Under the pieces are notes generated by a model that searched no databases, was not told where the DNA came from, and saw only the letters and a program-made list of their open reading frames with translations. From Sphingomonas baiyangensis (GTDB lineage: Bacteria; Pseudomonadota; Alphaproteobacteria; Sphingomonadales; Sphingomonadaceae): a DNA stretch of 64,000 bases. Positions 48,778-58,652 of the stretch are shown piece after piece. How positions within the stretch are numbered: the stretch's first letter is position 1; every line of letters starts with the position of its first letter. A program made the translations under genes and the position numbers. The DNA lies in NCBI RefSeq assembly GCF_005144715.1, contig NZ_SWKR01000002.1:1496146-1560145 (forward strand), given 5' to 3'.

Positions 48778-50037
48778 ATGGCCCGTCCCCTTCGAACCCT
48801 GTTGATGCCCGCCGGGCTTGCGCTCGCCAGCCTTGCCGTGGCCGGCCTTGCGCTCGCGCAGGTCGATGGCAGCCGCGGCGCCGCGCCGATCGACAGTTCG
48901 GGCAGTTTCGAGGTGTCGGGCGTGTTCGTCGACGTAGCGGCCGGCAGCGCCGATGCCGCGCGGCAGGGCGGCTGGCGGCTGGCGCAGCGCAAGGGCTGGT
49001 CGATGCTGTCGCAGCGGTTGACGGGGCGACCGGGCAGCCTTTCCGATTCGGCGCTCGATTCGATCGTCACGGGCATCGTCGTCGAGAACGAGCAGATCGG
49101 CCCCAAACGCTATGTCGCGCGGCTGGGCGTCTTGTTCGATCGCGGGCGCGCGGGCGAGATACTGGGCGTGGCCGGCACGATGACGCGATCGCCGCCTCTC
49201 CTGACGGTGCCTATCGAATGGTCGGGCGGCGTGGGCGCGGCGTTCGAGGTGGCGACGCCGTGGCAGGCGGCATGGGCGCGCTTCCGCACGGGCAATTCGA
49301 CCGTCGACTATGTCCGTCTCGCGGGCAGCGGCCCCGATTCGCTGCTGCTCAACGCCGCGCAGCAGGGCCGGCCGGGGCGCGGCTGGTGGCGCACGATCCT
49401 ACAGCAATATGGCGCCGATGATGTCGTCTTCCCCGAAGTGCGGCTGTACCGCGAATGGCCCGGCGGCCCGGTGATCGGCGCGTTCCGCGCAGGCTATGGC
49501 CCCGACAATCGCGAGATCACGCGCTTCTCGCTGCGCGTCGAGAACAGCGACGGGCTGCCCGCGCTGCTCGATGCCGGCGTCGCGCGGATGGACGAGGCGT
49601 TCAGCCAGGCGCTGCGCAGCGGCATCTTGCGGCCCGACCGCCTGCTGAGCTTCGAGCCGCCGAGCGCCACGCCCGAAGCCGACACCCCGGCCGAAGGCGA
49701 GACCGAACTGCTCGACATCGAGGCGCTGGCGCCCACCGCGACGACGGGCAGCGTGAGCATCGACATCCAGTTCGATACGCCTTCGGTGGCGGCGGTTGCT
49801 TCGTCCGAATCGTCGGTGCGCGGCGTGCCCGGCGTGCGATCGGCGATCACCAGCAGCCTTGCGCTGGGCGGCGTATCGGTGATGCGCGTGACCTATGAGG
49901 GGAATGCGGCGGGGCTTGCCGCCGCGCTCGCGGCGCGCGGCTGGCAGGTGCAGGAAGGCGGCGGCACGCTGCGCATCCGGCGCGCGGGCGCGCCCACGCC
50001 GCCGCCCGCCGAAGCGGAGCCCGCGGAGGACGAATGA
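48778..50037 (+). CDS. DUF2066 domain protein, exported
   Basis: A 419-residue protein with a signal peptide (LLMPAGLALASLAVAGLALAQ) and a body matching the DUF2066 pattern (ARQGGWRLAQRKGWSMLSQRLTG; later DVVFPEVRLYREWPGGPVIGAFRA). The C-terminal part ends Pro/Glu-rich ([12 protein letters not shown]). Function unknown. Its stop overlaps hdaA (ATGA); the location next to hdaA recurs in sphingomonads to my knowledge. Confidence 0.82.
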   Translation: MARPLRTLLMPAGLALASLAVAGLALAQVDGSRGAAPIDSSGSFEVSGVFVDVAAGSADAARQGGWRLAQRKGWSMLSQRLTGRPGSLSDSALDSIVTGIVVENEQIGPKRYVARLGVLFDRGRAGEILGVAGTMTRSPPLLTVPIEWSGGVGAAFEVATPWQAAWARFRTGNSTVDYVRLAGSGPDSLLLNAAQQGRPGRGWWRTILQQYGADDVVFPEVRLYREWPGGPVIGAFRAGYGPDNREITRFSLRVENSDGLPALLDAGVARMDEAFSQALRSGILRPDRLLSFEPPSATPEADTPAEGETELLDIEALAPTATTGSVSIDIQFDTPSVAAVASSESSVRGVPGVRSAITSSLALGGVSVMRVTYEGNAAGLAAALAARGWQVQEGGGTLRIRRAGAPTPPPAEAEPAEDE

Positions 50038-50672
50038 GCCAGCTTCGCCTGCCGCTCCAGCGCCGCGAGGGAGCACGCAGGGTCGAGTTCATCGTGGGCG
50101 ATGCCAATCTGCGCGTCGTCCACGCGCTCGAACATTGGGGGACGTGGCCGGTGATGGCCGCGCTGCTGGTGGGGCCGCGCAAGTCGGGCCGCACGCTCTT
50201 GGCGCGGCTGTTCCGCAAGCAGACCGGCGGCGAAATCATCGACGATGCCGAGCGCGCGAGCGAAACCGCCATCTTCCACGCCTGGAACCTCGCCCAGGCC
50301 GATCGCCGGCCGCTGCTGATCGTCGCCGACGTGCCGCCGCCCGACTGGCGCGTGGCGCTGCCCGACCTGCGATCGCGGCTGGCGGCGACGCCGGTGCTGC
50401 GCATCGACGAGCCCGACGACGCGCTGTTCGCCGCGATCCTCGCCGACCAGTTCGATCGCCGCGAGCTCGACGCCCGCGCCGACGTGCTGGCATGGATCGC
50501 CCGACGGTCCGAACGAAACTATCTGACGCTCCAGCGCATTGTCGATGCGATCGAGGCGCAGGCTTATGAACGCGATACGCGCCGCATCTCGATCCCGCTG
50601 GCGCGCGCGGCCTTGCAAGCCGCGGGGCTGATGGTCCAGATGCCGCCCGAACCCGGCCGAGAGGAAGCATGA
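50034..50672 (+). CDS. hdaA: DnaA-inactivation factor HdaA
   Basis: A 212-residue DnaA-related AAA+ protein without the DNA-binding domain. The N-terminal QLRLPL (residues 3-8) is the clamp-binding motif; a Walker A-like GPRKSGRT (48-55) follows. With the sliding clamp it would stimulate ATP hydrolysis by DnaA and prevent re-initiation. It overlaps both neighbours by 4 bp. Confidence 0.9.
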   Translation: MSQLRLPLQRREGARRVEFIVGDANLRVVHALEHWGTWPVMAALLVGPRKSGRTLLARLFRKQTGGEIIDDAERASETAIFHAWNLAQADRRPLLIVADVPPPDWRVALPDLRSRLAATPVLRIDEPDDALFAAILADQFDRRELDARADVLAWIARRSERNYLTLQRIVDAIEAQAYERDTRRISIPLARAALQAAGLMVQMPPEPGREEA

Positions 50673-52870
50673 CCCGCCCCGTCCGACCCAATTTCGACGC
50701 GATCGACGACGAGGCCGACGCGCACGTCGCGCCCGGCCGCTATTTCAATCGCGAGCTTTCGTGGCTGGCGTTCAACCGGCGCGTGATGGAGGAGGCGTGC
50801 AACGCCGCGCACCCGCTGCTCGAGCGGTTGCGCTTCCTGTCGATCTCGGGATCGAACCTCGACGAGTTCTTCATGGTCCGCGTTGCGGGGCTGAAGGGCC
50901 AGCAGATGCAGGATGTCGAGCGCCGCTCGATCGACGGGCTGACGCCGGGCCAGCAGCTCGCCGCGATCGTCGCCGACGCCGGCGACCTTGCCGACGCGCA
51001 ACAGGCGGTGTGGCAGGACATCCGCCGCGATCTGGCTGCCGCGGGCATCCTGGTGTTCGACGAGACGACGATCGAGGACGACGCCGCCCAGGGCCTCGAA
51101 CGGCATTTTCGCGAGCAGATCTTCCCCATCCTCACGCCCCAGGCGCTCGACCCCGCGCACCCCTTCCCGTTCATTCCCAACAAGGGATCGAGCGTGATCT
51201 TCGATCTGGTGCGGCTGGCCGACGGGCAGGCGGTGCGCGAGCTCGTGCTGCTGCCGCCGACGCTGCAACGCTTCGTGCGCGTGCCCGGCGAGCGCGCGCG
51301 CTACGTTACGCTCGAGGCGATGCTCAAGCGCTTCGCGCCGCTGATGTTCCCCGGCTACGCGATCAAGGCGGCGGCGGCGTTCCGCGTGCTGCGCGACAGC
51401 GACATCGAGCTCGAGGAGGAAGCCGAGGATCTGGTCCTCTACTTCCGCTCGGCGATCAAGCGGCGGCGGCGCGGGCGCGTCATCCGGCTCGAGATGGAGA
51501 CGGGCATCGGCGCCGAGCTCGAAGCCGTGCTCAAGGAGGAGCTGGGCGGCAGCGACGCGATCCTCACCGAAACGGGCGGTTTCCTCGGCGTCGGCGATCT
51601 GTCGCAGCTGGTCGACGAGGACCGGCCCGACCTCAAGTTCCCGCCCTTCAGCCCGCGCTTTCCAGAGCGCATCCGCGAATATGGCGGCGACTGTTTCGCC
51701 GCGATCCGCGCCAAGGACATCGTCGTCCATCACCCGTATGAATCGTTCGACGTCGTGCTCGCTTTCCTGAAGCAGGCCGCCGCCGATCCCGATGTCGTGG
51801 CGATCAAGCAGACGCTCTACCGCGCGGGCAAGCAGTCGGCGGTTATCAACGCGCTGGTCGCCGCCGCCGAAGCGGGCAAGTCGGTGACGGCGGTGGTCGA
51901 GCTCAAGGCACGCTTCGACGAGGAGCAGAACCTGCTTTGGGCGTCGGCGCTCGAACGCGCGGGCGTGCAGGTGGTCTACGGCTTCATCGACTGGAAGACG
52001 CACGCCAAGATATCGATGGTGGTGCGCCGCGAGGCGGGCGAGTTTCGCACCTATTGCCACTTCGGCACGGGCAATTACCACCCGATCACCGCGCGCATCT
52101 ATACCGATCTCAGCTTCTTCACCGCCGATCCCAAGCTTGGGCGCGATGCAGCACAGATCTTCAATTACATTACCGGCTATGTCGAGCCGGCGGCGCTCGA
52201 GCGGCTCTCGATCTCGCCGCGCTATCTGCGCGAGCGGCTGTGCGAGCTGGTCGATGCCGAGATCGCGCATGCGCGCGGGGGCAAGCCCGCATCGATCTGG
52301 GCGAAGATGAACAGCCTCGTCGACCCCGCGATCATCGAGAAGCTGTACGAGGCGAGCAACGCCGGGGTCGAGATCGACCTCGTCATCCGCGGCATCTGCT
52401 GCCTGAAGCCGGGCGTGGCGGGCATGTCCGATCATATCCGCGTGAAATCAGTGGTGGGGCGCTTCCTCGAGCACAGCCGCATCTGGGCGTTCGGCAACGG
52501 CAAGGCGCTGCCCAATGACGGCGCCAAACTCTACATTTCGTCGGCCGACTGGATGCCGCGCAACTTCGACCGACGCGTCGAATATATGCTGCCGATCCTC
52601 AACCCCACGGTGCACGACCAGGTTCTCGACCAGGTGATGGTCGCCAACCTGCTCGACACCGAACAGAGCTGGGATCTGCAGCCCGACGGCAGCTATGAGC
52701 GCGACGAACCGGGCACGCGGCCGTTCAACCTGCACCGCTATTTCATGACCAATCCGTCGCTGTCGGGGCGTGGAGCAGCGCTCACCACGCGCGATGCGGT
52801 GCCCAAATTGTCGCTCCGCCGGCGGCGCGTGGCCGCCCCTGCCCCCTCGAACGACCGCGACGGCGCGTGA
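50669..52870 (+). CDS. ppk1: polyphosphate kinase Ppk1
   Basis: A 733-residue enzyme that makes polyphosphate from ATP. It has [36 protein letters not shown], and the phospho-His region [18 protein letters not shown]. It overlaps hdaA and ppx by 4 bp, giving one translationally coupled operon. Confidence 0.97.
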   Translation: MTRPVRPNFDAIDDEADAHVAPGRYFNRELSWLAFNRRVMEEACNAAHPLLERLRFLSISGSNLDEFFMVRVAGLKGQQMQDVERRSIDGLTPGQQLAAIVADAGDLADAQQAVWQDIRRDLAAAGILVFDETTIEDDAAQGLERHFREQIFPILTPQALDPAHPFPFIPNKGSSVIFDLVRLADGQAVRELVLLPPTLQRFVRVPGERARYVTLEAMLKRFAPLMFPGYAIKAAAAFRVLRDSDIELEEEAEDLVLYFRSAIKRRRRGRVIRLEMETGIGAELEAVLKEELGGSDAILTETGGFLGVGDLSQLVDEDRPDLKFPPFSPRFPERIREYGGDCFAAIRAKDIVVHHPYESFDVVLAFLKQAAADPDVVAIKQTLYRAGKQSAVINALVAAAEAGKSVTAVVELKARFDEEQNLLWASALERAGVQVVYGFIDWKTHAKISMVVRREAGEFRTYCHFGTGNYHPITARIYTDLSFFTADPKLGRDAAQIFNYITGYVEPAALERLSISPRYLRERLCELVDAEIAHARGGKPASIWAKMNSLVDPAIIEKLYEASNAGVEIDLVIRGICCLKPGVAGMSDHIRVKSVVGRFLEHSRIWAFGNGKALPNDGAKLYISSADWMPRNFDRRVEYMLPILNPTVHDQVLDQVMVANLLDTEQSWDLQPDGSYERDEPGTRPFNLHRYFMTNPSLSGRGAALTTRDAVPKLSLRRRRVAAPAPSNDRDGA

Positions 52871-54330
52871 GCGGGCGCGCGCGGCATCCGCGCTCGGCGA
52901 TCATCGACATCGGCTCGAACTCGATCCGCCTCGTCGTGTATCAGGGGCCCGAACGGCTGCCCGCCACATTGTTCAACGAGAAGGTGATGGCGGGGCTCGG
53001 CCGCGGGCTGGCCGAGACGGGCGCGATCGAGGAGGCTGCTCTCGCCTCGGCATCGGTAGCGCTGGCGCGCTTCGCCGCCGTTGCCCGCGCGCTCGAGGTC
53101 GACCGGCTGCGCACCGTCGCCACCGCCGCGGTGCGCGACGCCTCGAACGGCCACGAGCTGATTGCACGGGCCGCCGATCTCGGCCTCACCGTCGAGCTCC
53201 TGTCGGGCGAGGACGAGGCGATGGCGGCGGGCATGGGCGTGCTCTCGGCGATCCCCGATGCCGACGGCATCGTCGGCGATCTGGGCGGCGGCAGCCTCGA
53301 GCTGGTGCGCGTGCGGCACGGCGCGGTCGAGGCGCGCGCGTCCTTCCCCTTCGGCGTGTTGCGTGTCGCGGCGATCCGTAGCGGAGGCAAGGGCGCGCTC
53401 GACCGGGCGATCGCGCGGGCGCTGCGCGAGGCCGGCTGGGAGGGCGCGGGCGCGGGCCTGCCATTGTATCTCGTCGGCGGATCGTGGCGCGCGCTGGCGC
53501 GGCTCGACATGTACCAGAACAGCTATCCGCTGCCCGTGCTGCAAGGCTATCCGATGTCGGGCGAGACGATCGCGCGGCTGATGCGCACCGTCGCGCAGAT
53601 GGGCAAGAGCAAGCTGCGCGCGATCCCCAATCTGGGCGGCGGCCGCATCGCGACGCTGGCCGATGCCGGCGCGGTGCTCGCCTCGCTGCTGCGGCATCTG
53701 GGCAGCGAGACGACAATCGTCTCGGCCTTCGGGCTGCGCGAGGGGCTGTTGTACCAGGCACTCGACGACGAGACGCGCGCGCAGGACCCGCTGATCGTCG
53801 CCGCGCGCGACGAGGGCCGGCGGCTCGGCCGTTTCGCCGAGCATGGCGATCTGCTCGATCGCTGGATCGCGCCGCTGTTCGCGAGCGAGCCGCCCGCGCT
53901 GGCACGTCTGCGCCATGCCGCCTGCCTGCTCGCCGATGTCGGCTGGCTCGCCAATCCCGAGTTCCGCGCCGAACGCGGCATCGAAGTGGCGCTGCACGGC
54001 AACTGGGTCGCGATCGATGCGTTCGGCCGCGCGATGCTGGCGCAGGCGCTGTTCACCAGCCTGGGCGGCGGCGGCGCATCGCCCGATCCGCTGGCGCGGC
54101 TGGCCGATCCAGCCGCGTTGGAGGCAGCGATCAACTGGGGATATGCGATCCGGCTGGGCCAGCGGCTGAGCGGCGGCGTGGCCGGACCGCTCGACCGCAG
54201 CCGGCTGCGCCGCGACGGCGACCGGCTGGTGCTCGACATCGACCCGCCGGTGGCGGCACTCTATGGCGAGGCAGTCGAGCGGCGGCACAAGGCGCTTGCG
54301 GGCGCGCTGGGGCTGAGCGCGGCAACCTGA
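52867..54330 (+). CDS. ppx: exopolyphosphatase Ppx
   Basis: A 487-residue Ppx/GppA phosphatase ([32 protein letters not shown]). It degrades polyphosphate, opposing Ppk1. The GTG start at 52867 overlaps the ppk1 stop as GTGA. Confidence 0.95.
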   Translation: MSGRARHPRSAIIDIGSNSIRLVVYQGPERLPATLFNEKVMAGLGRGLAETGAIEEAALASASVALARFAAVARALEVDRLRTVATAAVRDASNGHELIARAADLGLTVELLSGEDEAMAAGMGVLSAIPDADGIVGDLGGGSLELVRVRHGAVEARASFPFGVLRVAAIRSGGKGALDRAIARALREAGWEGAGAGLPLYLVGGSWRALARLDMYQNSYPLPVLQGYPMSGETIARLMRTVAQMGKSKLRAIPNLGGGRIATLADAGAVLASLLRHLGSETTIVSAFGLREGLLYQALDDETRAQDPLIVAARDEGRRLGRFAEHGDLLDRWIAPLFASEPPALARLRHAACLLADVGWLANPEFRAERGIEVALHGNWVAIDAFGRAMLAQALFTSLGGGGASPDPLARLADPAALEAAINWGYAIRLGQRLSGGVAGPLDRSRLRRDGDRLVLDIDPPVAALYGEAVERRHKALAGALGLSAAT

Positions 54331-54349
54331 ACACGGCGGAGAGCGGCCC

Positions 54350-55606
54350 ATGCTGCGCGAGATCAATTTCGACGGGATCATCGGCCCGAGCCACAATTAT
54401 GCCGGGCTGAGCCACGGCAATCTCGCCGCGACGCGCAGCGCTGGCGCCCCCTCGCACCCGCGCGCGGCGGCGTTGCAGGGGGTGGCGAAGATGCGCGCCA
54501 ATCTGGCGCTGGGGCTCACGCAGGGCATCCTGCTGCCGCACCCGCGCCCCGACCATCGCTGGCTGGCGAGCCTCGCCACCGATCTCGCGCACGCGCCGCG
54601 TTACCTTCAGGCGCAGGCGCTGTCGGCATCGGCGATGTGGGCGGCCAATGCCGCCACCGTCTCGCCCGCGCCCGATACCGGCGACGGGCGCTGCCACCTG
54701 ACCGTCGCCAACCTCGTGACGATGCCGCATCGCAGCCACGAATGGCCCGCGACGCTCGCGCAGTTGCGGCTCGCCTTCGCCGATGCGGCATTCGCGGTGC
54801 ACCCGCCCGTCCCCGCCCCGTTCGGCGACGAAGGCGCGGCCAACCACATGCGACTGTGCCCCGCGCATGGCGAGGCAGGCGTCGAGATATTCGTCTATGG
54901 CGTGTCGGGCGGCGGGTTTCCCGCGCGCCAGCACCGCGACGCGAGCCTCGCGGTGGCGCGGCGCCACGGCCTCGATCCCGCGCGCACCTTGTTCGTCGAG
55001 CAGGCCGAAGCGGCGATCGCTGCGGGGGCGTTCCACAACGATGTCGTGGCGGTCGCCAACGAGCAGGTGCTGTTCGCGCACGAACAGGCATTCGCCGATC
55101 GCGACGGCCTGTATTCCGATCTGCGGCGGCTGCTACCCGCGGTCGAGATCGTCGAGGTGCCCGCCGCACGCGTAGGCCTGGGCGACGCGATCGCCTCCTA
55201 TCTGTTCAACGCACAGCTCGTGACGCTACCCGATGGGGGCGGCATGGCGCTTATCCTGCCCGGCGAGGCGCGCGCGACGCCGGCGGTATGGGAATGGCTT
55301 CAGGAAATGGCGGCAGGCAACGGCCCCATCCGCCGGCTCGACGTGGTCGATGTGCGCGAATCGATGGCGAATGGCGGCGGCCCCGCCTGCCTGCGGCTGC
55401 GCGTGGTCGCCGACCCCGCCACCATCGATCCGCGCTTCCTCGTCGATGCCGCGCGGCTCGATGCCATCGAGGCGGTGGTCGAGGCACACTGGCCCGAGGC
55501 GATCGCGCATGACGCGATCGGCGAACCGGCGCTGGTGGCAACGGTCGAGGCGGCACGGCGTGCGCTGCTGGAGGCGCTCGGGCTTGTCGAATTAATTGAC
55601 AGTTAA
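54350..55606 (+). CDS. astB: N-succinylarginine dihydrolase AstB
   Basis: A 418-residue arginine-catabolism enzyme. It starts EINFDGIIGPSHNYAGLSHGN. Catalytic residues are visible as Glu161 (GDEGAANH), His229 (GAFHNDVV) and Cys347 (GGGPACLRL). The other ast genes are not adjacent. It follows ppx by 19 bp, preceded by GGAGAG. Confidence 0.95.
   Translation: MLREINFDGIIGPSHNYAGLSHGNLAATRSAGAPSHPRAAALQGVAKMRANLALGLTQGILLPHPRPDHRWLASLATDLAHAPRYLQAQALSASAMWAANAATVSPAPDTGDGRCHLTVANLVTMPHRSHEWPATLAQLRLAFADAAFAVHPPVPAPFGDEGAANHMRLCPAHGEAGVEIFVYGVSGGGFPARQHRDASLAVARRHGLDPARTLFVEQAEAAIAAGAFHNDVVAVANEQVLFAHEQAFADRDGLYSDLRRLLPAVEIVEVPAARVGLGDAIASYLFNAQLVTLPDGGGMALILPGEARATPAVWEWLQEMAAGNGPIRRLDVVDVRESMANGGGPACLRLRVVADPATIDPRFLVDAARLDAIEAVVEAHWPEAIAHDAIGEPALVATVEAARRALLEALGLVELIDS
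55586..55600. promoter_or_regulatory. AT-rich near-palindrome GTCGAATTAATTGAC
   Basis: A GTC...GAC near-palindrome around AATTAATT, spanning the end of astB and about 45 bp upstream of the sigma-54 promoter at 55645. It stands out in a GC-rich genome and resembles the GTCAAT-N2-ATTGAC sites of FleQ-type activators with one extra base. Candidate enhancer only. Confidence 0.35.
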
Positions 55607-55644
55607 CCCTGCCGATGCGGCCGGATGGCACGCAAATCCGCCGC

Positions 55645-55660
55645 TGGCACGCGATTTGCT
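55645..55660 (+). promoter_or_regulatory. sigma-54 promoter of the small membrane protein
   Basis: TGGCACG-CGAT-TTGCT matches the -24/-12 consensus with GG-N10-GC spacing. The predicted transcript start near 55671 is two bases before the ATG at 55673. Confidence 0.8.
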
Positions 55661-55672
55661 GCCGTTTCGGAC

Positions 55673-55891
55673 ATGTTGTCGCGTATCGCTCCGCTGTTCC
55701 GCATCAAGACCAAGTTTGAGGCCTATCTGGTGATCTATGGCCTCGGCCTTGGCGCGACCGATCGCGGCGTGCATTATCTCGAGCAATATCCGGGCGTCGG
55801 CGGCTGGCTGCTCTTCGCCGCCTGCCCGATCGCGGTGTTCATGGCCGGCGGCAGCATTCTCGAAGCCGTCGAGCGTGCACGCGACGAATAG
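55673..55891 (+). CDS. small two-TM membrane protein, unknown function
   Basis: A 72-residue protein: basic N-terminus MLSRIAPLFRIKTKFEAY, a first hydrophobic segment (LVIYGLGLGATDRGVHYL) and a second (GGWLLFAACPIAVFMAGG), then an acidic tail. An ATG at 55625 would place the sigma-54 promoter inside the gene, so 55673 is chosen; the message would be nearly leaderless. No family name can be given. It is convergent with the MFS gene (12 bp). Confidence 0.8.
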   Translation: MLSRIAPLFRIKTKFEAYLVIYGLGLGATDRGVHYLEQYPGVGGWLLFAACPIAVFMAGGSILEAVERARDE

Positions 55892-55903
55892 CGCCGCGCC
55901 CCC

Positions 55904-57271
55904 TCAGGCCTCGCGCTCGCTCTCGATCTGGCGCAGCCGCAGCGCGCGATAGGGTGCCAGCGCCAGCAGCAGCAGCACGCACATGATGGGCGCGGCGCAC
56001 CCCACGACGATCGACAGCGAATAGCGGATGTCGGTGGGCGCGGTGAACACATGGTCGGTCATGAACCCGATCACCACCGGGCCGATGCCGATGCCCACCA
56101 GCGAGATCACCATGATGTAGAGCGCCGTCACCTGCGCGCGCGCGCGATTGGGCAGGATCAGCTGGAGCGCGGTGCCCGCGCACGGCACGGGCATGCAGCC
56201 AAGGAACATGGCAGGGGCGATCAGCGCCATCGCCAGCCGCCCGTCGGGCATCAGCGGCGCCAGCGCGCCGAACGCGCCCGCTGCAAGGAACCCGAACGCG
56301 GCGACGCGCAGCTGCGCATCGACATGGCCCGCGCGCGTCAGCCGGTCGCTCAGCCAGCCGGCGAAATAGGTGCCGCCGGTGCCGAAGATCATCATGATGA
56401 GGCCGAAGCCCAGCCCCACCTCGGCCGGGTTCCAGCCATAGACGCGCGCGAACAGCGCGGGTGTCCACACGTTGAACGCGAAGTTGAACACCGTCACCAT
56501 CGAGAAGCCCGCGAACATCAGGCTGAGCGCATGGCCACGCTCGCGCACGATCCGCACGACGGCGCCGATCGAGAGTGGCTGCTTGCCGCCCGGCCCGCGC
56601 CGCTCGGGCTCGCGCATCATCAGCAGCACGGGCGCCAGCAACAGCCCCGGCGCGCCGACGATCAGGAACGCCGCCTGCCACGGCTGGAGCGCGAACGGCA
56701 GGCCACCGCCCGCATCGGCCTCGGTCAGCGCCTGCAACAGGCTGCCGCCGGCGATGAAGGCCAGCCCGATGCCGAAGGGCGCGCTCAGGAAGAACACGCT
56801 CACCGCGCGGCCCAGGCGCTCGGGTGGGAACAGGTCGCTCAGCAGCGACAGCCCGCTCGGCGTCACGCTCGCCTCGCCGATGCCGACGCCGACGCGCGTC
56901 GCGAACAGCTCGTTAAAGCTGCGTGCCAGCCCCGATGCCATTGAGGCGAGGCTGAAGAACAGCATCGAGATGCCGAGCACCAGCCGTCGCTCGAACCGGT
57001 CGGCGGCACGCCCCAGCGGCACGCTGCCGAGCGTATAGAAGATGCCGAACGCCACGCCCTGCAACAAGGCGAAGCGCGTATCGTCGAGCCCGAACTGCGC
57101 CTTCACCGGCTCGACGGTGAGGTTCATCACCACGCGATCGAACTGCGAGACGATCGACGCGAGCGACAGCAGGATCGCCACCATCCACGCGCGCCGGCGG
57201 TGTGGCCACGGCGTGGCTGCGGGTGTGGCGCGGGCGGGCGCGGTCACGCCGCTATCGGCTTCAGGCGGCAT
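55904..57271 (-). CDS. MFS transporter, probable sugar-acid permease
   Basis: A 455-residue 12-TM major facilitator. TM1 begins near residue 28 (AWMVAILLSLASIVSQFDRVVMNLTVEPVK), and the loop GRAADRFERR matches the MFS signature. AAGGGG precedes the ATG at 57271, which lies inside the end of gntK (11 bp overlap). As last gene of the six-gene minus-strand operon it probably imports a hexonate or ketogluconate; substrate is inferred from the neighbours. Confidence 0.85.
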   Translation of the reverse strand: MPPEADSGVTAPARATPAATPWPHRRRAWMVAILLSLASIVSQFDRVVMNLTVEPVKAQFGLDDTRFALLQGVAFGIFYTLGSVPLGRAADRFERRLVLGISMLFFSLASMASGLARSFNELFATRVGVGIGEASVTPSGLSLLSDLFPPERLGRAVSVFFLSAPFGIGLAFIAGGSLLQALTEADAGGGLPFALQPWQAAFLIVGAPGLLLAPVLLMMREPERRGPGGKQPLSIGAVVRIVRERGHALSLMFAGFSMVTVFNFAFNVWTPALFARVYGWNPAEVGLGFGLIMMIFGTGGTYFAGWLSDRLTRAGHVDAQLRVAAFGFLAAGAFGALAPLMPDGRLAMALIAPAMFLGCMPVPCAGTALQLILPNRARAQVTALYIMVISLVGIGIGPVVIGFMTDHVFTAPTDIRYSLSIVVGCAAPIMCVLLLLALAPYRALRLRQIESEREA

Positions 57272-57773
57272 AGGAACCCCTTGTCCAAGAACGCGCGCGC
57301 AGTACTGCGGCAACCTGCGCCGCGACGGAAAGATCGCCATCGACGGTCACGGCATCCTCGTCGCTGCCCGGCAGCTCGAGCGTGGCGAGCTGGCTGTTGA
57401 GCAACGAGGCGGGCATGAAGTGATCGGACCGCTGCTCCATGCGGGCGGCAAGCGTTTGGCGCGTCACCGTCGGCAGGACGAACACCACCTCCCCCGCCCG
57501 CGCGCGGACGAGATCGCGATAGCTGCGCTTGAGCGCCGAACACGCCGCCACCGCGCCCGCCGGTGCCGCGCGCAGCGCATCGGCGACGTTGCACAGGAAG
57601 GGATGCCGCGCCGCATCGTCGAGCGCGATGCCCGCCGCCATTCGCGCGACATTCTCGGGCGGGTGCAGCAAGTCGCCCTCGATGAAGGTCCAGCCGAGCG
57701 CATCGGCCAACCCCTGCGCCAGCGTCGACTTGCCGCAGCCGCTCACCCCCATCACGACGATGCGGCCGCTCAT
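57261..57773 (-). CDS. gntK: gluconokinase
   Basis: A 170-residue kinase with P-loop GVSGCGKST (8-16), EGDLLHPPENVARM, and CSALKRSYRDLVR, the GntK signature. It phosphorylates gluconate to 6-phosphogluconate. It overlaps the oxidoreductase upstream (4 bp) and the transporter downstream. Confidence 0.95.
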   Translation of the reverse strand: MSGRIVVMGVSGCGKSTLAQGLADALGWTFIEGDLLHPPENVARMAAGIALDDAARHPFLCNVADALRAAPAGAVAACSALKRSYRDLVRARAGEVVFVLPTVTRQTLAARMEQRSDHFMPASLLNSQLATLELPGSDEDAVTVDGDLSVAAQVAAVLRARSWTRGSYAA

Positions 57774-58651
57774 GCCGCCGGCTCGCGCGCGAGATCGAAC
57801 AGCCGCACATATTCGGCGCTGTCGGCACCGCCTAGCCCGCCGGCGACGAGCATCCGGTGCAGGTCGGCGATCAGCCCGGTCACCGGCATCGCCACGCGCG
57901 CGGCATGTGCCGATGCCTGCACCGTCTCGAGGTCCTTGAGCATGTTGTCGATGCGGCCGGTTGGCGAGAAGTCGCGCGCCGCCATCTTGCCCATGAACTC
58001 CTGGAGGATGCGCGAATCGGCACGCCCCCCGGCGAGCGCGGCGGGAATGCGCGTGGCATCGACGCCATGCGCCTCGGCGAAGCGCACCGCCTCGGCGACG
58101 GCGAGGAACCCCGCCGCGCACAGGATCTGATTGACGAGCTTCACCGTCTGTCCCGCGCCCGATCCGCCCAGATGCGTGATGTTGGCCGCCAGCCGGTCGA
58201 GCACCGCGCGGGCGCGCGCCACATCGCCGTCGCCGCCGCCGACCATCAGCGTCAGCCGCCCCTCGGCCGCCGCCGGCGCGCCGCCCGACAGCGGCGCATC
58301 GACCCAGCCCATGCCCGTCTCGTCCGCCAGTCGCGCCGCCATCGCGGCAGTCCGCCCGGCATCGATGCTCGACATGTCGATCAGCAGTCGCGCGGGACTG
58401 CCGCTCTCCGAGACGCCCCCCGCGCCGAACACTGCCTGCTCGACGATATCTGCGGTGTTGAGGCTGGCGACGACATAGTCCGCCTCGCCCGCTGCGGCGG
58501 CGGCGCTGGCCGCAATCGTCGCCCCGCGCGCGGCGAGCGGCGCGCAGGCATCGGCGTTGCGATCGTACAGCCACAGCTCGGCGCCGGTATCGAGCAGGCG
58601 CCCGGAGATCGCCGATCCCATCACGCCCACGCCGATCACCGCCACGCGCAT
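57770..58651 (-). CDS. NAD(P)-dependent oxidoreductase, 6PGDH/3-HIBADH superfamily
   Basis: A 293-residue beta-hydroxyacid dehydrogenase: GVGVMGSAISGRL (Rossmann), DAPLSGGAPAAAEGRLTLMVGG (substrate loop) and the catalytic Lys in GAGQTVKLVNQIL. The family includes tartronate-semialdehyde reductase and 3-hydroxyisobutyrate dehydrogenase. In this cluster it probably acts on a sugar acid or its breakdown product. It starts 1 bp after the LacI gene. Confidence 0.88.
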   Translation of the reverse strand: MRVAVIGVGVMGSAISGRLLDTGAELWLYDRNADACAPLAARGATIAASAAAAAGEADYVVASLNTADIVEQAVFGAGGVSESGSPARLLIDMSSIDAGRTAAMAARLADETGMGWVDAPLSGGAPAAAEGRLTLMVGGGDGDVARARAVLDRLAANITHLGGSGAGQTVKLVNQILCAAGFLAVAEAVRFAEAHGVDATRIPAALAGGRADSRILQEFMGKMAARDFSPTGRIDNMLKDLETVQASAHAARVAMPVTGLIADLHRMLVAGGLGGADSAEYVRLFDLAREPAA

Positions 58652-58652
58652 G

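Noticed and set aside
55625..55672. An N-terminal extension of the small membrane protein from the ATG at 55625
   Set aside because: It would put the sigma-54 promoter inside the coding region and adds no conserved-looking residues.
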